This document shows, piece by piece, positions 53,168 through 61,934 of a stretch of 64,000 nt of DNA. The position numbers were made by a program, and so were the translations under genes. Origin of the DNA: an uncultured Hungatella sp. (lineage in GTDB: Bacteria; Bacillota; Clostridia; Lachnospirales; Lachnospiraceae); assembly GCA_910585645.1 (NCBI GenBank), contig CAJUFP010000009.1, forward strand, positions 4,111-68,110, in the 5' to 3' direction. Below the pieces are notes generated by a model that was not told where the DNA came from, searched no databases, and worked only from the letters and a program-made list of their open reading frames with translations. Each line of letters starts with the position of its first letter. Within the stretch, counting starts at the first letter, position 1.

Positions 53168-53905
53168 TTATTGCGTATTTTTTCTTTTATCCAGTTTTTT
53201 TCTGACAAATTCCAAATCCTTAATTGTATCTACAGAAATGGACTCTGAATCAACATAGTTAAAATGCAGTTCTACTCCATTTTCAAGAAACCTTAAATGG
53301 TCAATATCCTCCGCTTTTTCTAAGCTTCCCATGGGCGTATTTACAAAAAAATCTAATGCGCTCTTATTAAAACATTCAACACCAACATATTTTTTATAGG
53401 TAACATTCAGTGTTCCCCGAGGGTAGGGCGCAGGAGTTCTCGACATATAGAGGCATCTTCCGGTGGTATCAGAAACAAGCAATTTTATATTTGCGAAATC
53501 AATCGTCTCTGCTGGATCCGTTAGTTTTCTCATAGCGCCAGAGAAATAGGGCTCTAAATGTATATCTTCAGGAATCACTGGTATAATACAGTCAGCTGTT
53601 ATAAGCGGTTCATCACCATTAACACATAGATAATAATCCGCATCTATTTTCTCCGAAATCTCATGCACTCTGGAAATATGATCTGGATGCTCTTTTCTTG
53701 TCATCACATATCTCATATGATGCTCTTCGCAGACTTTTTGAATCTGCTCATCATCAATCGCGCAAATTACATCATCAAAGGATTTAATTTTATTGACTCG
53801 ATCATAAACCCACCATAGCATTGGTTTTCCGCATATATCTAGGATAGGTTTTCCAGGTAAGCGGGTTGACTGGTATCGTGCTGGAATAACAACGACTATT
53901 TTCAT
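53168..53905 (-). CDS. KdsB-like CMP-sugar-acid cytidylyltransferase
   Basis: A 245-residue member of the 3-deoxy-manno-octulosonate cytidylyltransferase family: VVIPARYQSTRLPGKPILDICGKPML, then CVNGDEPLI with the metal-binding Asp, and YMSRTPAPYPRG. These enzymes activate 2-keto sugar acids as CMP esters. A Gram-positive organism makes no LPS KDO, so the substrate is probably another ulosonic-type acid made by the adjacent aldolase. The ATG follows AAAGGTATAG. Confidence 0.88.
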   Translation of the reverse strand: MKIVVVIPARYQSTRLPGKPILDICGKPMLWWVYDRVNKIKSFDDVICAIDDEQIQKVCEEHHMRYVMTRKEHPDHISRVHEISEKIDADYYLCVNGDEPLITADCIIPVIPEDIHLEPYFSGAMRKLTDPAETIDFANIKLLVSDTTGRCLYMSRTPAPYPRGTLNVTYKKYVGVECFNKSALDFFVNTPMGSLEKAEDIDHLRFLENGVELHFNYVDSESISVDTIKDLEFVRKKLDKRKNTQ

Positions 53906-53918
53906 TTTCTATACCTTT

Positions 53919-54839
53919 CTAGTGATCTATTTGATACTTGGCTATAAATTCTTCAATAGGTAAATAAAAATCTTCAAATCGTTCTCTGATCTCATCATCA
54001 CTCCATTCCCACCAAGCAATTCTATTTAATGCGTCTATTTGTTTAGGTGTATACCTATATTTAATTATTCTGGCCGGCACTCCTCCTATTACTGCATAGT
54101 CTGGAACACTTTTGGTTATAACAGCACCTGCTCCTGCTATAACACCATTTCCGATATTTGCTGCATTTGTTATAAGAACATTCTTCCCCAACCACACATC
54201 ATTTCCAATATGTATTCTTTTCAGATTTCTTACTATGCCTTTGGGTCGAATTCCTTCAAAATACCATTTACACCCTATTCGATTTATATAAAAATCTGGC
54301 AGCACGGAATTAATTTCTTTATCATGAAAAATCATAGGATGTGTTGTAATATAGTCAATCGCATGATTTTGAAGGACATCTGTTCCCTCAGCAAAACTGC
54401 AGAAAGCCCCAACTTCTTCCACAAGATAATGGTTTGTCAATGGTCCATAACTATATTTCCCGCATTTAGTCTGCTTTTTTGAATCAACTGTAAAAAGCAT
54501 GCTTTGCACTTTCCTGTAAATATCTCCGATATGGGCATCATCAAAATATTTCAAGAGACAATTTCTTAGTTCGTGATATATTTGAGCATCTGTCGTTGAT
54601 AAAATAGCAGTTATATTCTCAGTGTTAATTTCCTTTAATATATCAATACTTTTTATATTAGAATTATACTTACATAAATGATTATCGATAATCATCTCTT
54701 CCTCAATTCCATATAAAGAATTTAGAAATTCTTTTGCTTTTATTCCAACATCCCCAAATGGAAATATAATAAATCTTTTGTATCCGTTATCAAGTTTTTC
54801 TTCGATTGTCTTTTTGATGGCTGTGGTTGTAAAATCCAT
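53919..54839 (-). CDS. Left-handed beta-helix acetyltransferase with N-terminal Rossmann-like module
   Basis: A 306-residue protein. The C-terminal half (about 140-300) is a CatB-like hexapeptide acyltransferase with IHIGNDVWLGKNVLITNAANIGNGVIAGAGAVITKSVPDYAVIGGVPARIIKYR. The N-terminal 115 residues (KRFIIFPFGDVGIKAKEFLN, IIDNHLCKYN) form a Rossmann-like module seen in related form in the next three genes. It could N-acetylate the 3-amino sugar. ATG 54839 follows GGAAGGTG. Confidence 0.82.
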   Translation of the reverse strand: MDFTTTAIKKTIEEKLDNGYKRFIIFPFGDVGIKAKEFLNSLYGIEEEMIIDNHLCKYNSNIKSIDILKEINTENITAILSTTDAQIYHELRNCLLKYFDDAHIGDIYRKVQSMLFTVDSKKQTKCGKYSYGPLTNHYLVEEVGAFCSFAEGTDVLQNHAIDYITTHPMIFHDKEINSVLPDFYINRIGCKWYFEGIRPKGIVRNLKRIHIGNDVWLGKNVLITNAANIGNGVIAGAGAVITKSVPDYAVIGGVPARIIKYRYTPKQIDALNRIAWWEWSDDEIRERFEDFYLPIEEFIAKYQIDH

Positions 54840-54886
54840 ATATAAGACACCTTCCATATTCTTTATGGCATAATTACAGTTTTATC

Positions 54887-56248
54887 CTAATTTATCCATA
54901 TTTCCTCTATTTCTCCGATAACTTTCTTTAATCCCTCTTTATCCATTACCAAATCATTTCCCCACCCGTAATTGATCATATCTCTTTGTTCCTTTGATAT
55001 ATGACCCTGCGGTGTATTAAAGGTTTGAAACAGCTTTTTGTAGAAGTTATCTGTATTTCTGATAAGATATTCTTTTACATCTTCTTTATTTTCCGTCTCA
55101 TCTACATCCAATTTTTGGTGATAGAGATAACATGGCTTATTTAGATATGCTGCCTGTCCAATATAAGAACCTGCGTCATTTGCCATGATCATGTCACAGC
55201 AATATAATATAGACTTTAATCTTGGCAAAAACAGGGGATTGAACATATGGCCTGCCGATACTATTTCGAAACCAGCCTCTTTATACATAAGATGTTTATT
55301 TCTTAATATATCAGCATAATGAACACATATTCTGACACTGTCAAATTCTTTAGATAAATTCTTTATCTCTCTTATAAAAAGATCAAAGTCAAAATTCATT
55401 TTAACGATATCTGTCGAGTGAGTAGGAAAGACCACCAGAGTTCTTCCCAGACGTTCTCTTTCTTCCTCCAATTCACGCTTCGATTTAGAATATCCTGCAT
55501 ATGCGATATATGGTCCTAACATAAACACTTTTTTTGAGGTCTTTTTGTTCAAAACTTCTTTTCTTTTAGGCGATAAGGTTATGATGGAATCAAACACACT
55601 ATTAACATCCTCATCCCATACATAGTCTTCCCCCATATAGCACGCATGTTCGATAGCGGATTTTATGAAATAGTCTTCCGGTAGTCCACAGTAGTTTTTT
55701 ATCCAATAGGCATTTCCATAAAAATCATTTTGAACACATTTTTCTGAGGTAATAGGTTTTGGTATTCTTAAATTCATCTTTTCAATTTCATCATAGGATG
55801 CTTTATCAATACTAATTTTATATTCCTGTTCTTCTTTATGACAAATAGCATCAAATTCATCAGCATTTTTAAACTCTATTTTGCATCCATTTTTCTCGTA
55901 GCAGAATCCAAATTTATTTAAGCGTATTTTCTGATTATCGTTAAAAACTATTTCTTCCGGTCCATATGGTTCCATATTCTGCGAAAAGATCATTCTTTCC
56001 GGCAATACTCCCAAACTTGTTAATTGGTTTGATATTGTAATAAAATCTTTTACTGCAATCACTACGGGCAGATTCTCATATCTCCTTAATCCCTCTTCGG
56101 GCGAGTAAATATTTACAGACCGATCATCCGATAATTGGATTTCGCCCATTTTAAAGGTATCGATTATAGCTACAACATTATATAGTTTAAGGATCGTTTT
56201 CTTTTTTCGCAAAAAGTACCCGCCGCAACCAAAAACTAATACATCCAT
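54887..56248 (-). CDS. Rossmann-like module fused to a GT-B-like domain, probable glycan transferase
   Basis: A 453-residue protein, not recognised as a whole. Residues 1-105 (MDVLVFGCGGYFLRKKKTIL, VVAIIDTFKMG, LPVVIAVKDF) are a Rossmann-like module. Residues about 230-450 resemble glycosyl- or glycerophosphotransferases, with VFMLGPYIAYAGYSKSK, VVFPTHSTDIVKMNFDFDLF, VRICVHYADILRNKHLMYKEAGFEIVSAG and ILYCCDMIMANDAGSYIGQAAYLNKPCYLY, the last resembling the C-terminal donor-binding end of GT-B folds. The ATG follows GAGAGGAG. Confidence 0.5.
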   Translation of the reverse strand: MDVLVFGCGGYFLRKKKTILKLYNVVAIIDTFKMGEIQLSDDRSVNIYSPEEGLRRYENLPVVIAVKDFITISNQLTSLGVLPERMIFSQNMEPYGPEEIVFNDNQKIRLNKFGFCYEKNGCKIEFKNADEFDAICHKEEQEYKISIDKASYDEIEKMNLRIPKPITSEKCVQNDFYGNAYWIKNYCGLPEDYFIKSAIEHACYMGEDYVWDEDVNSVFDSIITLSPKRKEVLNKKTSKKVFMLGPYIAYAGYSKSKRELEEERERLGRTLVVFPTHSTDIVKMNFDFDLFIREIKNLSKEFDSVRICVHYADILRNKHLMYKEAGFEIVSAGHMFNPLFLPRLKSILYCCDMIMANDAGSYIGQAAYLNKPCYLYHQKLDVDETENKEDVKEYLIRNTDNFYKKLFQTFNTPQGHISKEQRDMINYGWGNDLVMDKEGLKKVIGEIEEIWIN

Positions 56249-56266
56249 ATTATGACTCCTCTCAGA

Positions 56267-57373
56267 TTATTTTGATAGTTCAAAGAAAAAGTCTTTCCAC
56301 TTTACAATGTGATTACCCAGGTGATTATCTGGTGCGTTAAATACATCTTCTGCTGAATCTTCTAATCTATAGTGATCGGAAAACAACGAGATCAGATCTT
56401 CTTCTTTCATTACCCTGCACGCATAGTCTCCAATGTAATGATTGTAGTTCCCCATGCGATTTACATGTTGAACCGTTACAAATGTTTCATCTGAAACAGG
56501 GGTTTTTAATATCGCAATTCTATGGGGATGAAATATTATTACCTTTCGAATGATCTCGTCATAATTTTCTATATACTGCAGGCAGCTTCCAAAGAGTGCC
56601 AGATCGGGTTCCTTTCCAGACATATTCTCAAGGCTATTTTCGAAAATTATTCCCATATCATTTGGTTCTTGTGTGCATTGCTCAACAATTTTTTCCTGTT
56701 CAACGATCGTCCATTTGAATGATATATCCAAATTTTTTAAATAATATTGCAGATCAACAAATACAGTGCCAAATCCGCCGCCAAAGTCAAGTACACTTAG
56801 TTCCTTCTTTTGCAATTGTACGACTGTTTTTAGCATATAAAACAGGACGTCATAGTGATGTCTTATCAGGTTCTTTTCACGTCGGTCTCTATGTTCTATA
56901 AATTCCTTATAGTCAAACTGCAAAATGTCCTCATCCGCATATCCTGCTTTGCTCTTTTGAGCAGCCACTTTCCACGATGGCGCTTTTTCTAAAGTTAAAA
57001 AATTATAATCTTTCTGCAGCTCAAAAAATTGTGATGATTCTCCCTCGTCATATAACTGAATGATCTCTCCGTTAAAACTTTCATTTGCAAGCAATTCATT
57101 TTCCATGTCCTTTTGATAGGTGAGAGAGGAGATTATTACAGCATCTACAAGGTTCCACTGTATTTCATCGATACCTTTTACAGTCTTATTACCGATCATA
57201 CCATAGGGGCGTTTGTCAACGATTGAGATTTTATCCCAAAAATCTATGATGCATGTCAGACATAAAAGCTTTTCTGTATGGATACCACTTCCCCGGACAA
57301 CAATATTTTCTTTACCTTTCAGTGACTGTCGCAGTTTCAAATTGATTTTTTGGATTTTTTGTTCCAGTTCCAT
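56267..57373 (-). CDS. SAM-dependent methyltransferase (TIGR04325-like) with N-terminal module
   Basis: A 368-residue protein. The first 105 residues (NIVVRGSGIHTEKLLCL, ISIVDKRPYGMIGN, DAVIISSLTYQ) are a Rossmann-like module. The C-terminal part (about 165-365) is a class I methyltransferase of the putative LIC12133/TIGR04325 type, with LSVLDFGGGFGTVF as the SAM loop, KWTIVEQEKIVEQC and LALFGSCLQYIENYD. It probably methylates a sugar of the surface glycan. The ATG follows AGGGAGG. Confidence 0.72.
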   Translation of the reverse strand: MELEQKIQKINLKLRQSLKGKENIVVRGSGIHTEKLLCLTCIIDFWDKISIVDKRPYGMIGNKTVKGIDEIQWNLVDAVIISSLTYQKDMENELLANESFNGEIIQLYDEGESSQFFELQKDYNFLTLEKAPSWKVAAQKSKAGYADEDILQFDYKEFIEHRDRREKNLIRHHYDVLFYMLKTVVQLQKKELSVLDFGGGFGTVFVDLQYYLKNLDISFKWTIVEQEKIVEQCTQEPNDMGIIFENSLENMSGKEPDLALFGSCLQYIENYDEIIRKVIIFHPHRIAILKTPVSDETFVTVQHVNRMGNYNHYIGDYACRVMKEEDLISLFSDHYRLEDSAEDVFNAPDNHLGNHIVKWKDFFFELSK

Positions 57374-57394
57374 TTAATTTTCCTCCCTATGATG

Positions 57395-58426
57395 CTAACT
57401 GATCTTTTTGGCCAGGATCACATTATCCAGGTAGATGTAATCTGATTTCGGAAGCATCTTGCTAAGAATAGATCCCCAAATATTAAAATGAGCGATCAAT
57501 ATTCCCTTAATGACTTTATTATGGATATTTTCATACACATAATTATTGATCAGTTCCGAAACACTTTCAATGTATCCTGCATTGGACTCACATTTTAGAA
57601 TTTGAAATCCATTTGAGATCAGAAGATTTTTGAGCCCTTCATAAGTATATCTTCTATAGTCGTTAGGCCAGCAATGTCTCGGATATACAAATGGAACTGT
57701 GATCAGAGCGGTTCCTCCCGTTTTTAATACTCGGTTTAACTCTTTCATGATCTCCTCAATATTGATCACATGTTCAAAAACCTCTGATGAGATCATGGAA
57801 TCAAATGTTTCGTTTTCAAAGGGGATGTGTTTGCCATCGTAGTAAGTGATCCCAATATTTTTGTATTCACCTGGAATATCGATCTCTATTCCAATGTATT
57901 CATCTGCCTTAAAAAGCTTTTTATATGGCTGGGTTCCGCATCCGAAATCCATTACTTTTCCGGATATATATTCACTATTTTGCTGTATTGCTGTATAAAG
58001 ATCTTTTCTTGAAAAATAATTGTGATCTGTGAACAGCCCTAAGATAGATGGATGAAATAGTTCATATCGTTTTCTTCGGTTGTAATATAGCCCCATTATT
58101 CCATATACGTTAAATAATTTTTTATATATGGAAAATTCTTCTGGCCGTATTCTTCCATAGGGCAGTAAGATCTTATTAATCGGAATTCCATATTTCAGAA
58201 GCTGTTTTCTGATGGGCTTCCAGTATGTAGTAGTTGCGACTATCACATAATCAAAATCTTTATCAGGAACAAAATCGGGAGATATTATGGGTTTTCCATA
58301 AAACGTTTCTGTCCATTTATCCGCATTATTGTCTGTAAAGCAGATGATTTCTGTCTTGATCTTTGACAGCCACTTTACTAGAGTACGACTATCTTTTCCT
58401 GTTCCAAATACAATGATCTTATTCAT
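57395..58426 (-). CDS. SAM-dependent methyltransferase with N-terminal Rossmann-like module
   Basis: A 343-residue protein. Residues 1-110 (MNKIIVFGTGKDSRTLVKWLS, IICFTDNNADKW, DYVIVATTTYWKPIRKQL) are the module shared with neighbouring genes. Residues about 150-340 are a class I methyltransferase with GKVMDFGCGTQPYKKLF, YIGIEIDIPGEY, EVFEHVINIEEIMKELNRVLKTGG and VPFVYPRHCWPNDYRRYT, the latter typical of sugar or lipid-linked glycan methyltransferases. The ATG follows AAAGGGAATAG. Confidence 0.78.
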   Translation of the reverse strand: MNKIIVFGTGKDSRTLVKWLSKIKTEIICFTDNNADKWTETFYGKPIISPDFVPDKDFDYVIVATTTYWKPIRKQLLKYGIPINKILLPYGRIRPEEFSIYKKLFNVYGIMGLYYNRRKRYELFHPSILGLFTDHNYFSRKDLYTAIQQNSEYISGKVMDFGCGTQPYKKLFKADEYIGIEIDIPGEYKNIGITYYDGKHIPFENETFDSMISSEVFEHVINIEEIMKELNRVLKTGGTALITVPFVYPRHCWPNDYRRYTYEGLKNLLISNGFQILKCESNAGYIESVSELINNYVYENIHNKVIKGILIAHFNIWGSILSKMLPKSDYIYLDNVILAKKIS

Positions 58427-58429
58427 ATT

Positions 58430-59422
58430 CTATTCCCTTTCTGCCAGCAGAACGCTTCTTCTAAAATAACCTCGGTCATGCATTAAATGATCCAGATCAT
58501 CACTTCTGAAATGCTCTATGGAGTTATAATCTATACCATCATCAGTTAGATGATATTTTATATTGATTTTTTTGAGCAGTTTTAGATAGCTAACATACAA
58601 TTCTTCCCTAAATTTATCAGGTATCATCCGATTGGCGTGATCTAAACAAACAACATCCTTGTCGAATATCTTAAATAGAGAATAGTGATAAAAAAATAGG
58701 CTATATCTTTTCATATTATTTTCCAGATCGATCAGATCATAAGAATCATCTCTATTTTTTATCAGATCAAACCGCCCGGCATTCCATGGAGCTACTCCGA
58801 GACCATGATCTTCTGTTATATATACATCGTCTCGCTGTTCCCATTCTTCCAGATACTTTTGATCGCCAAATTTTCCGTTTTCGAATCGGTTATAGCACCA
58901 TTCTAAACATTGTTCTCTCCAATGTTCTAATATTTCCAGACTTTTTGTCTCCTTTTTGAATGGTACAAACTCGACACAGTATTTACCGCATGGTGCTTCA
59001 GTATGGCGTTCTTTTTCGCTGAACCGATGGGGGACCAGCATAGTCGAATATTCCTTTAACTGATCCAGTAGCAGATCCGGGTTTTGATAGAAGTAAATAT
59101 CCGCATCTAAATAGGTACACATATCACAGTTGTAGTGATGAAGAATATAATGGATCACACAGGGGGTACAAGTCCAACAATACTCAGCAGCAGAACGATT
59201 TCCTTTAGCCACAAGCATCTCGGGAGCTTCTTTTTCTATATCACTTATAGAGATGACAACTATATGTGGTATCTGTTCGGCAGTTAACTTGGAATATGCC
59301 AGATCATCCATAGCGACTATGTATAATTCCATCTTATCATCAAGCCGCTGTAATGATTCAAATAATGCCAGACCACGGGATAGATACTTATGATTAAATA
59401 AAGTACAATATATATTTTTCAT
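58430..59422 (-). CDS. GT-A fold glycosyltransferase-like protein
   Basis: A 330-residue protein with a GT8-like arrangement: YCTLFNHKYLSRGLALFESL at the N-terminus, the DxD motif in CTYLDADIYFYQNPD, GKFGDQKYLEEW, then GLGVAPWNAGRF and FFYHYSLF. It probably transfers a sugar from a nucleotide donor to the surface glycan; donor and acceptor are unknown. The ATG follows GAGGAG and lies one base after the preceding stop. Confidence 0.75.
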   Translation of the reverse strand: MKNIYCTLFNHKYLSRGLALFESLQRLDDKMELYIVAMDDLAYSKLTAEQIPHIVVISISDIEKEAPEMLVAKGNRSAAEYCWTCTPCVIHYILHHYNCDMCTYLDADIYFYQNPDLLLDQLKEYSTMLVPHRFSEKERHTEAPCGKYCVEFVPFKKETKSLEILEHWREQCLEWCYNRFENGKFGDQKYLEEWEQRDDVYITEDHGLGVAPWNAGRFDLIKNRDDSYDLIDLENNMKRYSLFFYHYSLFKIFDKDVVCLDHANRMIPDKFREELYVSYLKLLKKINIKYHLTDDGIDYNSIEHFRSDDLDHLMHDRGYFRRSVLLAERE

Positions 59423-59423
59423 A

Positions 59424-59966
59424 TTACTCCTCTAAATAGGCATCGATCGCCTGATAGACATCCATTCCTTTTCGGATCCTTTCCGGTGTACTGTACCAAT
59501 AAACGTGTTCCTGAATATCCTGCATATATAGGTGTATGACACAATTATTTTTATATTTATTTTTTATTCCTAAAAGAATGTCATAAAGATTAACATTCCT
59601 CAGATCCAGCGGCTGACGGCCCTGGTAGAAGAGATGTCTTACAGCAGTCAAGTTGATCCTTTCCTCCACATATCTGATCACATCTAAAGTATAGGGACCG
59701 TTCCACTCAATAAAATGACACTGTTCATTTTCCAGATCGGAAACGACTGGTATCATATTCTTCTGTACAATCATATAGATATGGTCTGGCTTTTCCTGGC
59801 CCTGATTTAAATAGGTGATCAAGGATGTGATCTGCTCCTTTACGCCTACCGCAATCACAAACACGTCAGTCCCAGCCAAGTGCTCAAGATGGCCAATCTC
59901 TATACAATCACTGTGAAAGGATTCAAACAATTCATCATAAAAGCTTTTCAGTGTAGTCTGTTCCAT
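59424..59966 (-). CDS. Conserved-looking protein of unknown function
   Basis: A 180-residue soluble protein I do not recognise. It alternates strands and helices (VFVIAVGVKEQITSLITYL, DHIYMIVQKNMIPVV, NLYDILLGIKNKYKNNCVIHLYMQD), consistent with a small Rossmann-like fold, and has no signal peptide or membrane segment. It lies between two glycosyltransferase genes with minimal gaps and has a good ribosome site (GAGAGGAG), so it is very likely translated and takes part in the glycan pathway. Confidence 0.6.
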   Translation of the reverse strand: MEQTTLKSFYDELFESFHSDCIEIGHLEHLAGTDVFVIAVGVKEQITSLITYLNQGQEKPDHIYMIVQKNMIPVVSDLENEQCHFIEWNGPYTLDVIRYVEERINLTAVRHLFYQGRQPLDLRNVNLYDILLGIKNKYKNNCVIHLYMQDIQEHVYWYSTPERIRKGMDVYQAIDAYLEE

Positions 59967-59981
59967 AGATCGCTCCTCTCA

Positions 59982-61052
59982 TTACATAAGAGATGTGTAT
60001 ATATCTATAGTTTCCTTTGCTGCTTTTTGATAGGAAAACTTATTTGCCTGCAAAAGAGATCTCTTCTCCATATTCCTGCGCAGTTCATCATTCTGAAGAA
60101 CTTTTTCCAGTGATGAAACGATGCTGTCAATTTCTTTTGGATCACAGTATTCTGCCGCATCTCCGCCTACTTCCGGCATGGATGTGGTGAGAGAGGAGAC
60201 GACAGCTTTTCCTCTGGCCATTGCCTCCAGAATAGGCAGACCAAAACCCTCATAAAATGACGGGTATGCAAATACAGTGGCATGATCATACCATTGCAAC
60301 AATTCATGATCTGTAACATAACCGGTATATATGATATCGTCCTTATAAAGCGCGTTTTTTTGAGACAGCGCTATGACTTCTTCCGGCTGACGCATTGCCC
60401 CCACCAGCACAAGCTTCACATTGTCATCTTTATGTAACCGTTTATAGCGGAAAAAGGCGTCTGCAAGTCCGGCCTGGTTCTTATTCTGCGCTATTGCGGA
60501 AACGGAGAGAATATAGCGCTCCGGACAATTGATCGTGACTGGTCCAGTGGTTTTCCGCAAAAACAGCTGGGGAACGCCGAGATAAACTACCTTGATCTTT
60601 TCTTCGGGAATGTCATAGTAATACACAATATCCGATTTTGTAGACTCTGAAATCGCTATGATCATATCCGACTTTTTTGCTCCTGTTCGCATTTCAATAT
60701 TTTGAAAGTCTACATATGTTTTAGTAAACCACTGTGGATTCGCGATCGTGTACAGATCATAGATAGTCATGACCCTTTTACAATGAATGGAACTGCCAAA
60801 GTCAATGGGATTATAATATGTGTGAACAAGATCCATCGGATATGCTGACAAAGTAAAATTCAGCTGTGTCATCTTCATATATGCAATAAAGGTAGGAATC
60901 ATCGGGTAGTCAATACCTTTGTAAGCCTGCCCCAATGTATAAATCTGATGCCCAACATTTATCCTGCTCATTTCATCCATAGTGTTATATGCTACCCGGT
61001 TGATTCCGCCATTATTTCTTTCAGCAGGCGGAAGTACTATGCCAATATTCAT
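59982..61052 (-). CDS. Glycosyltransferase family 4 (group 1)
   Basis: A 356-residue GT-B enzyme. The N-terminal MNIGIVLPPAERNNGGINRVAYN has the glycine-rich acceptor-domain loop, with IIAISESTKSDIVYYYDIPEEKIKVVYLG in the middle. The C-terminal donor site has ATVFAYPSFYEGFGLPILEAMARGKAVVSS, the EX7E pattern of GT4. ATG 61052 follows GTAGGAG. It transfers a sugar in assembly of the repeat unit. Confidence 0.92.
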   Translation of the reverse strand: MNIGIVLPPAERNNGGINRVAYNTMDEMSRINVGHQIYTLGQAYKGIDYPMIPTFIAYMKMTQLNFTLSAYPMDLVHTYYNPIDFGSSIHCKRVMTIYDLYTIANPQWFTKTYVDFQNIEMRTGAKKSDMIIAISESTKSDIVYYYDIPEEKIKVVYLGVPQLFLRKTTGPVTINCPERYILSVSAIAQNKNQAGLADAFFRYKRLHKDDNVKLVLVGAMRQPEEVIALSQKNALYKDDIIYTGYVTDHELLQWYDHATVFAYPSFYEGFGLPILEAMARGKAVVSSLTTSMPEVGGDAAEYCDPKEIDSIVSSLEKVLQNDELRRNMEKRSLLQANKFSYQKAAKETIDIYTSLM

Positions 61053-61091
61053 TACAAACACTCCTACTTTTTTGATCTTTACAATGCAAAC

Positions 61092-61934
61092 TTATATCTC
61101 CTGATTTGGTTCAATAAGCTTCAATCTCTCAATCTCCAAATGCGGAACCCTCTCTTCCTTAGGCGGCAGCGTCATATAATCACCATAATGCCCAAACAGA
61201 TAACTATGGTAGTCTTTAAACCCATAAAACTTCTTTCCCTCAAACTCCATCTCCACCATCTCATCAAAGCACTTTCTGGGAAGCCCGTATCTGCATCGTT
61301 TCGGATACCCAAAGGTATAGTGGCTGATCAGCTCTGTCCGCTTCCGGTTACTCCGGGCTGCCAGCCAGTTCCTTATGTGGAAGATCGTATCCCGCGGTAC
61401 CTTGCTGAGTATGCGGTACAGGCCTTTTTTTACACAGTTCTTTTCCGTATCCTTTCCAACCTCCGAGTACTGCATCTTCCGAATCAGATAGCACAACAGA
61501 TAGTGGAGCCTTCTGACAACAGGATTATCCGGTACATTGTCAGCTACAAACAGATCAATATACACTCCTGAATGCTGCTTAAGCTTTTCCTGTCCCGGAC
61601 GCATCAGTTCGGTCCCGTTTCTTCGGAGCTTCGCGTATCCCCACCGGTAATGGGGATCTGTACGATAATCCTGAAGAAAGAACCGGTTGTGATCCAGTTC
61701 ACGCCTGCAGGCCTTCCGAAACTTAAAATACTCCTCCCGCAGCATGATCACATCAATGTCATCATCCCATGGGATAAAGCCCTTGTGACGGACCGCGCCC
61801 AGCAGGGTTCCCCCGTCCAGAGAATACTGTATCTCATATTTTCTGCAGATCCGGTCAAGTTCGATCAATATCTCCAGCTCAACCCTCTGCAGTTGTTTTA
61901 GCTCTTCATCAGATATTCTATAGCCCTGTTCCAT
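61092..61934 (-). CDS. LicD-family phosphotransferase, second copy
   Basis: A 280-residue LicD protein: LDGGTLLGAVRHKGFIPW then DDDIDVIMLREEYFKF (about residues 41-70), WGYAKLRRNGTELMRP and GVYIDLFVADNVPDN. It is more basic in the middle than the copy at 34775 and differs throughout, so it is not a recent duplicate. ATG 61934 follows ACAGGTGC; earlier in-frame ATG codons lack a site. It overlaps the SDR gene by 17 bases. The IspD-like enzyme two genes upstream may make its CDP-linked donor. Confidence 0.88.
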   Translation of the reverse strand: MEQGYRISDEELKQLQRVELEILIELDRICRKYEIQYSLDGGTLLGAVRHKGFIPWDDDIDVIMLREEYFKFRKACRRELDHNRFFLQDYRTDPHYRWGYAKLRRNGTELMRPGQEKLKQHSGVYIDLFVADNVPDNPVVRRLHYLLCYLIRKMQYSEVGKDTEKNCVKKGLYRILSKVPRDTIFHIRNWLAARSNRKRTELISHYTFGYPKRCRYGLPRKCFDEMVEMEFEGKKFYGFKDYHSYLFGHYGDYMTLPPKEERVPHLEIERLKLIEPNQEI

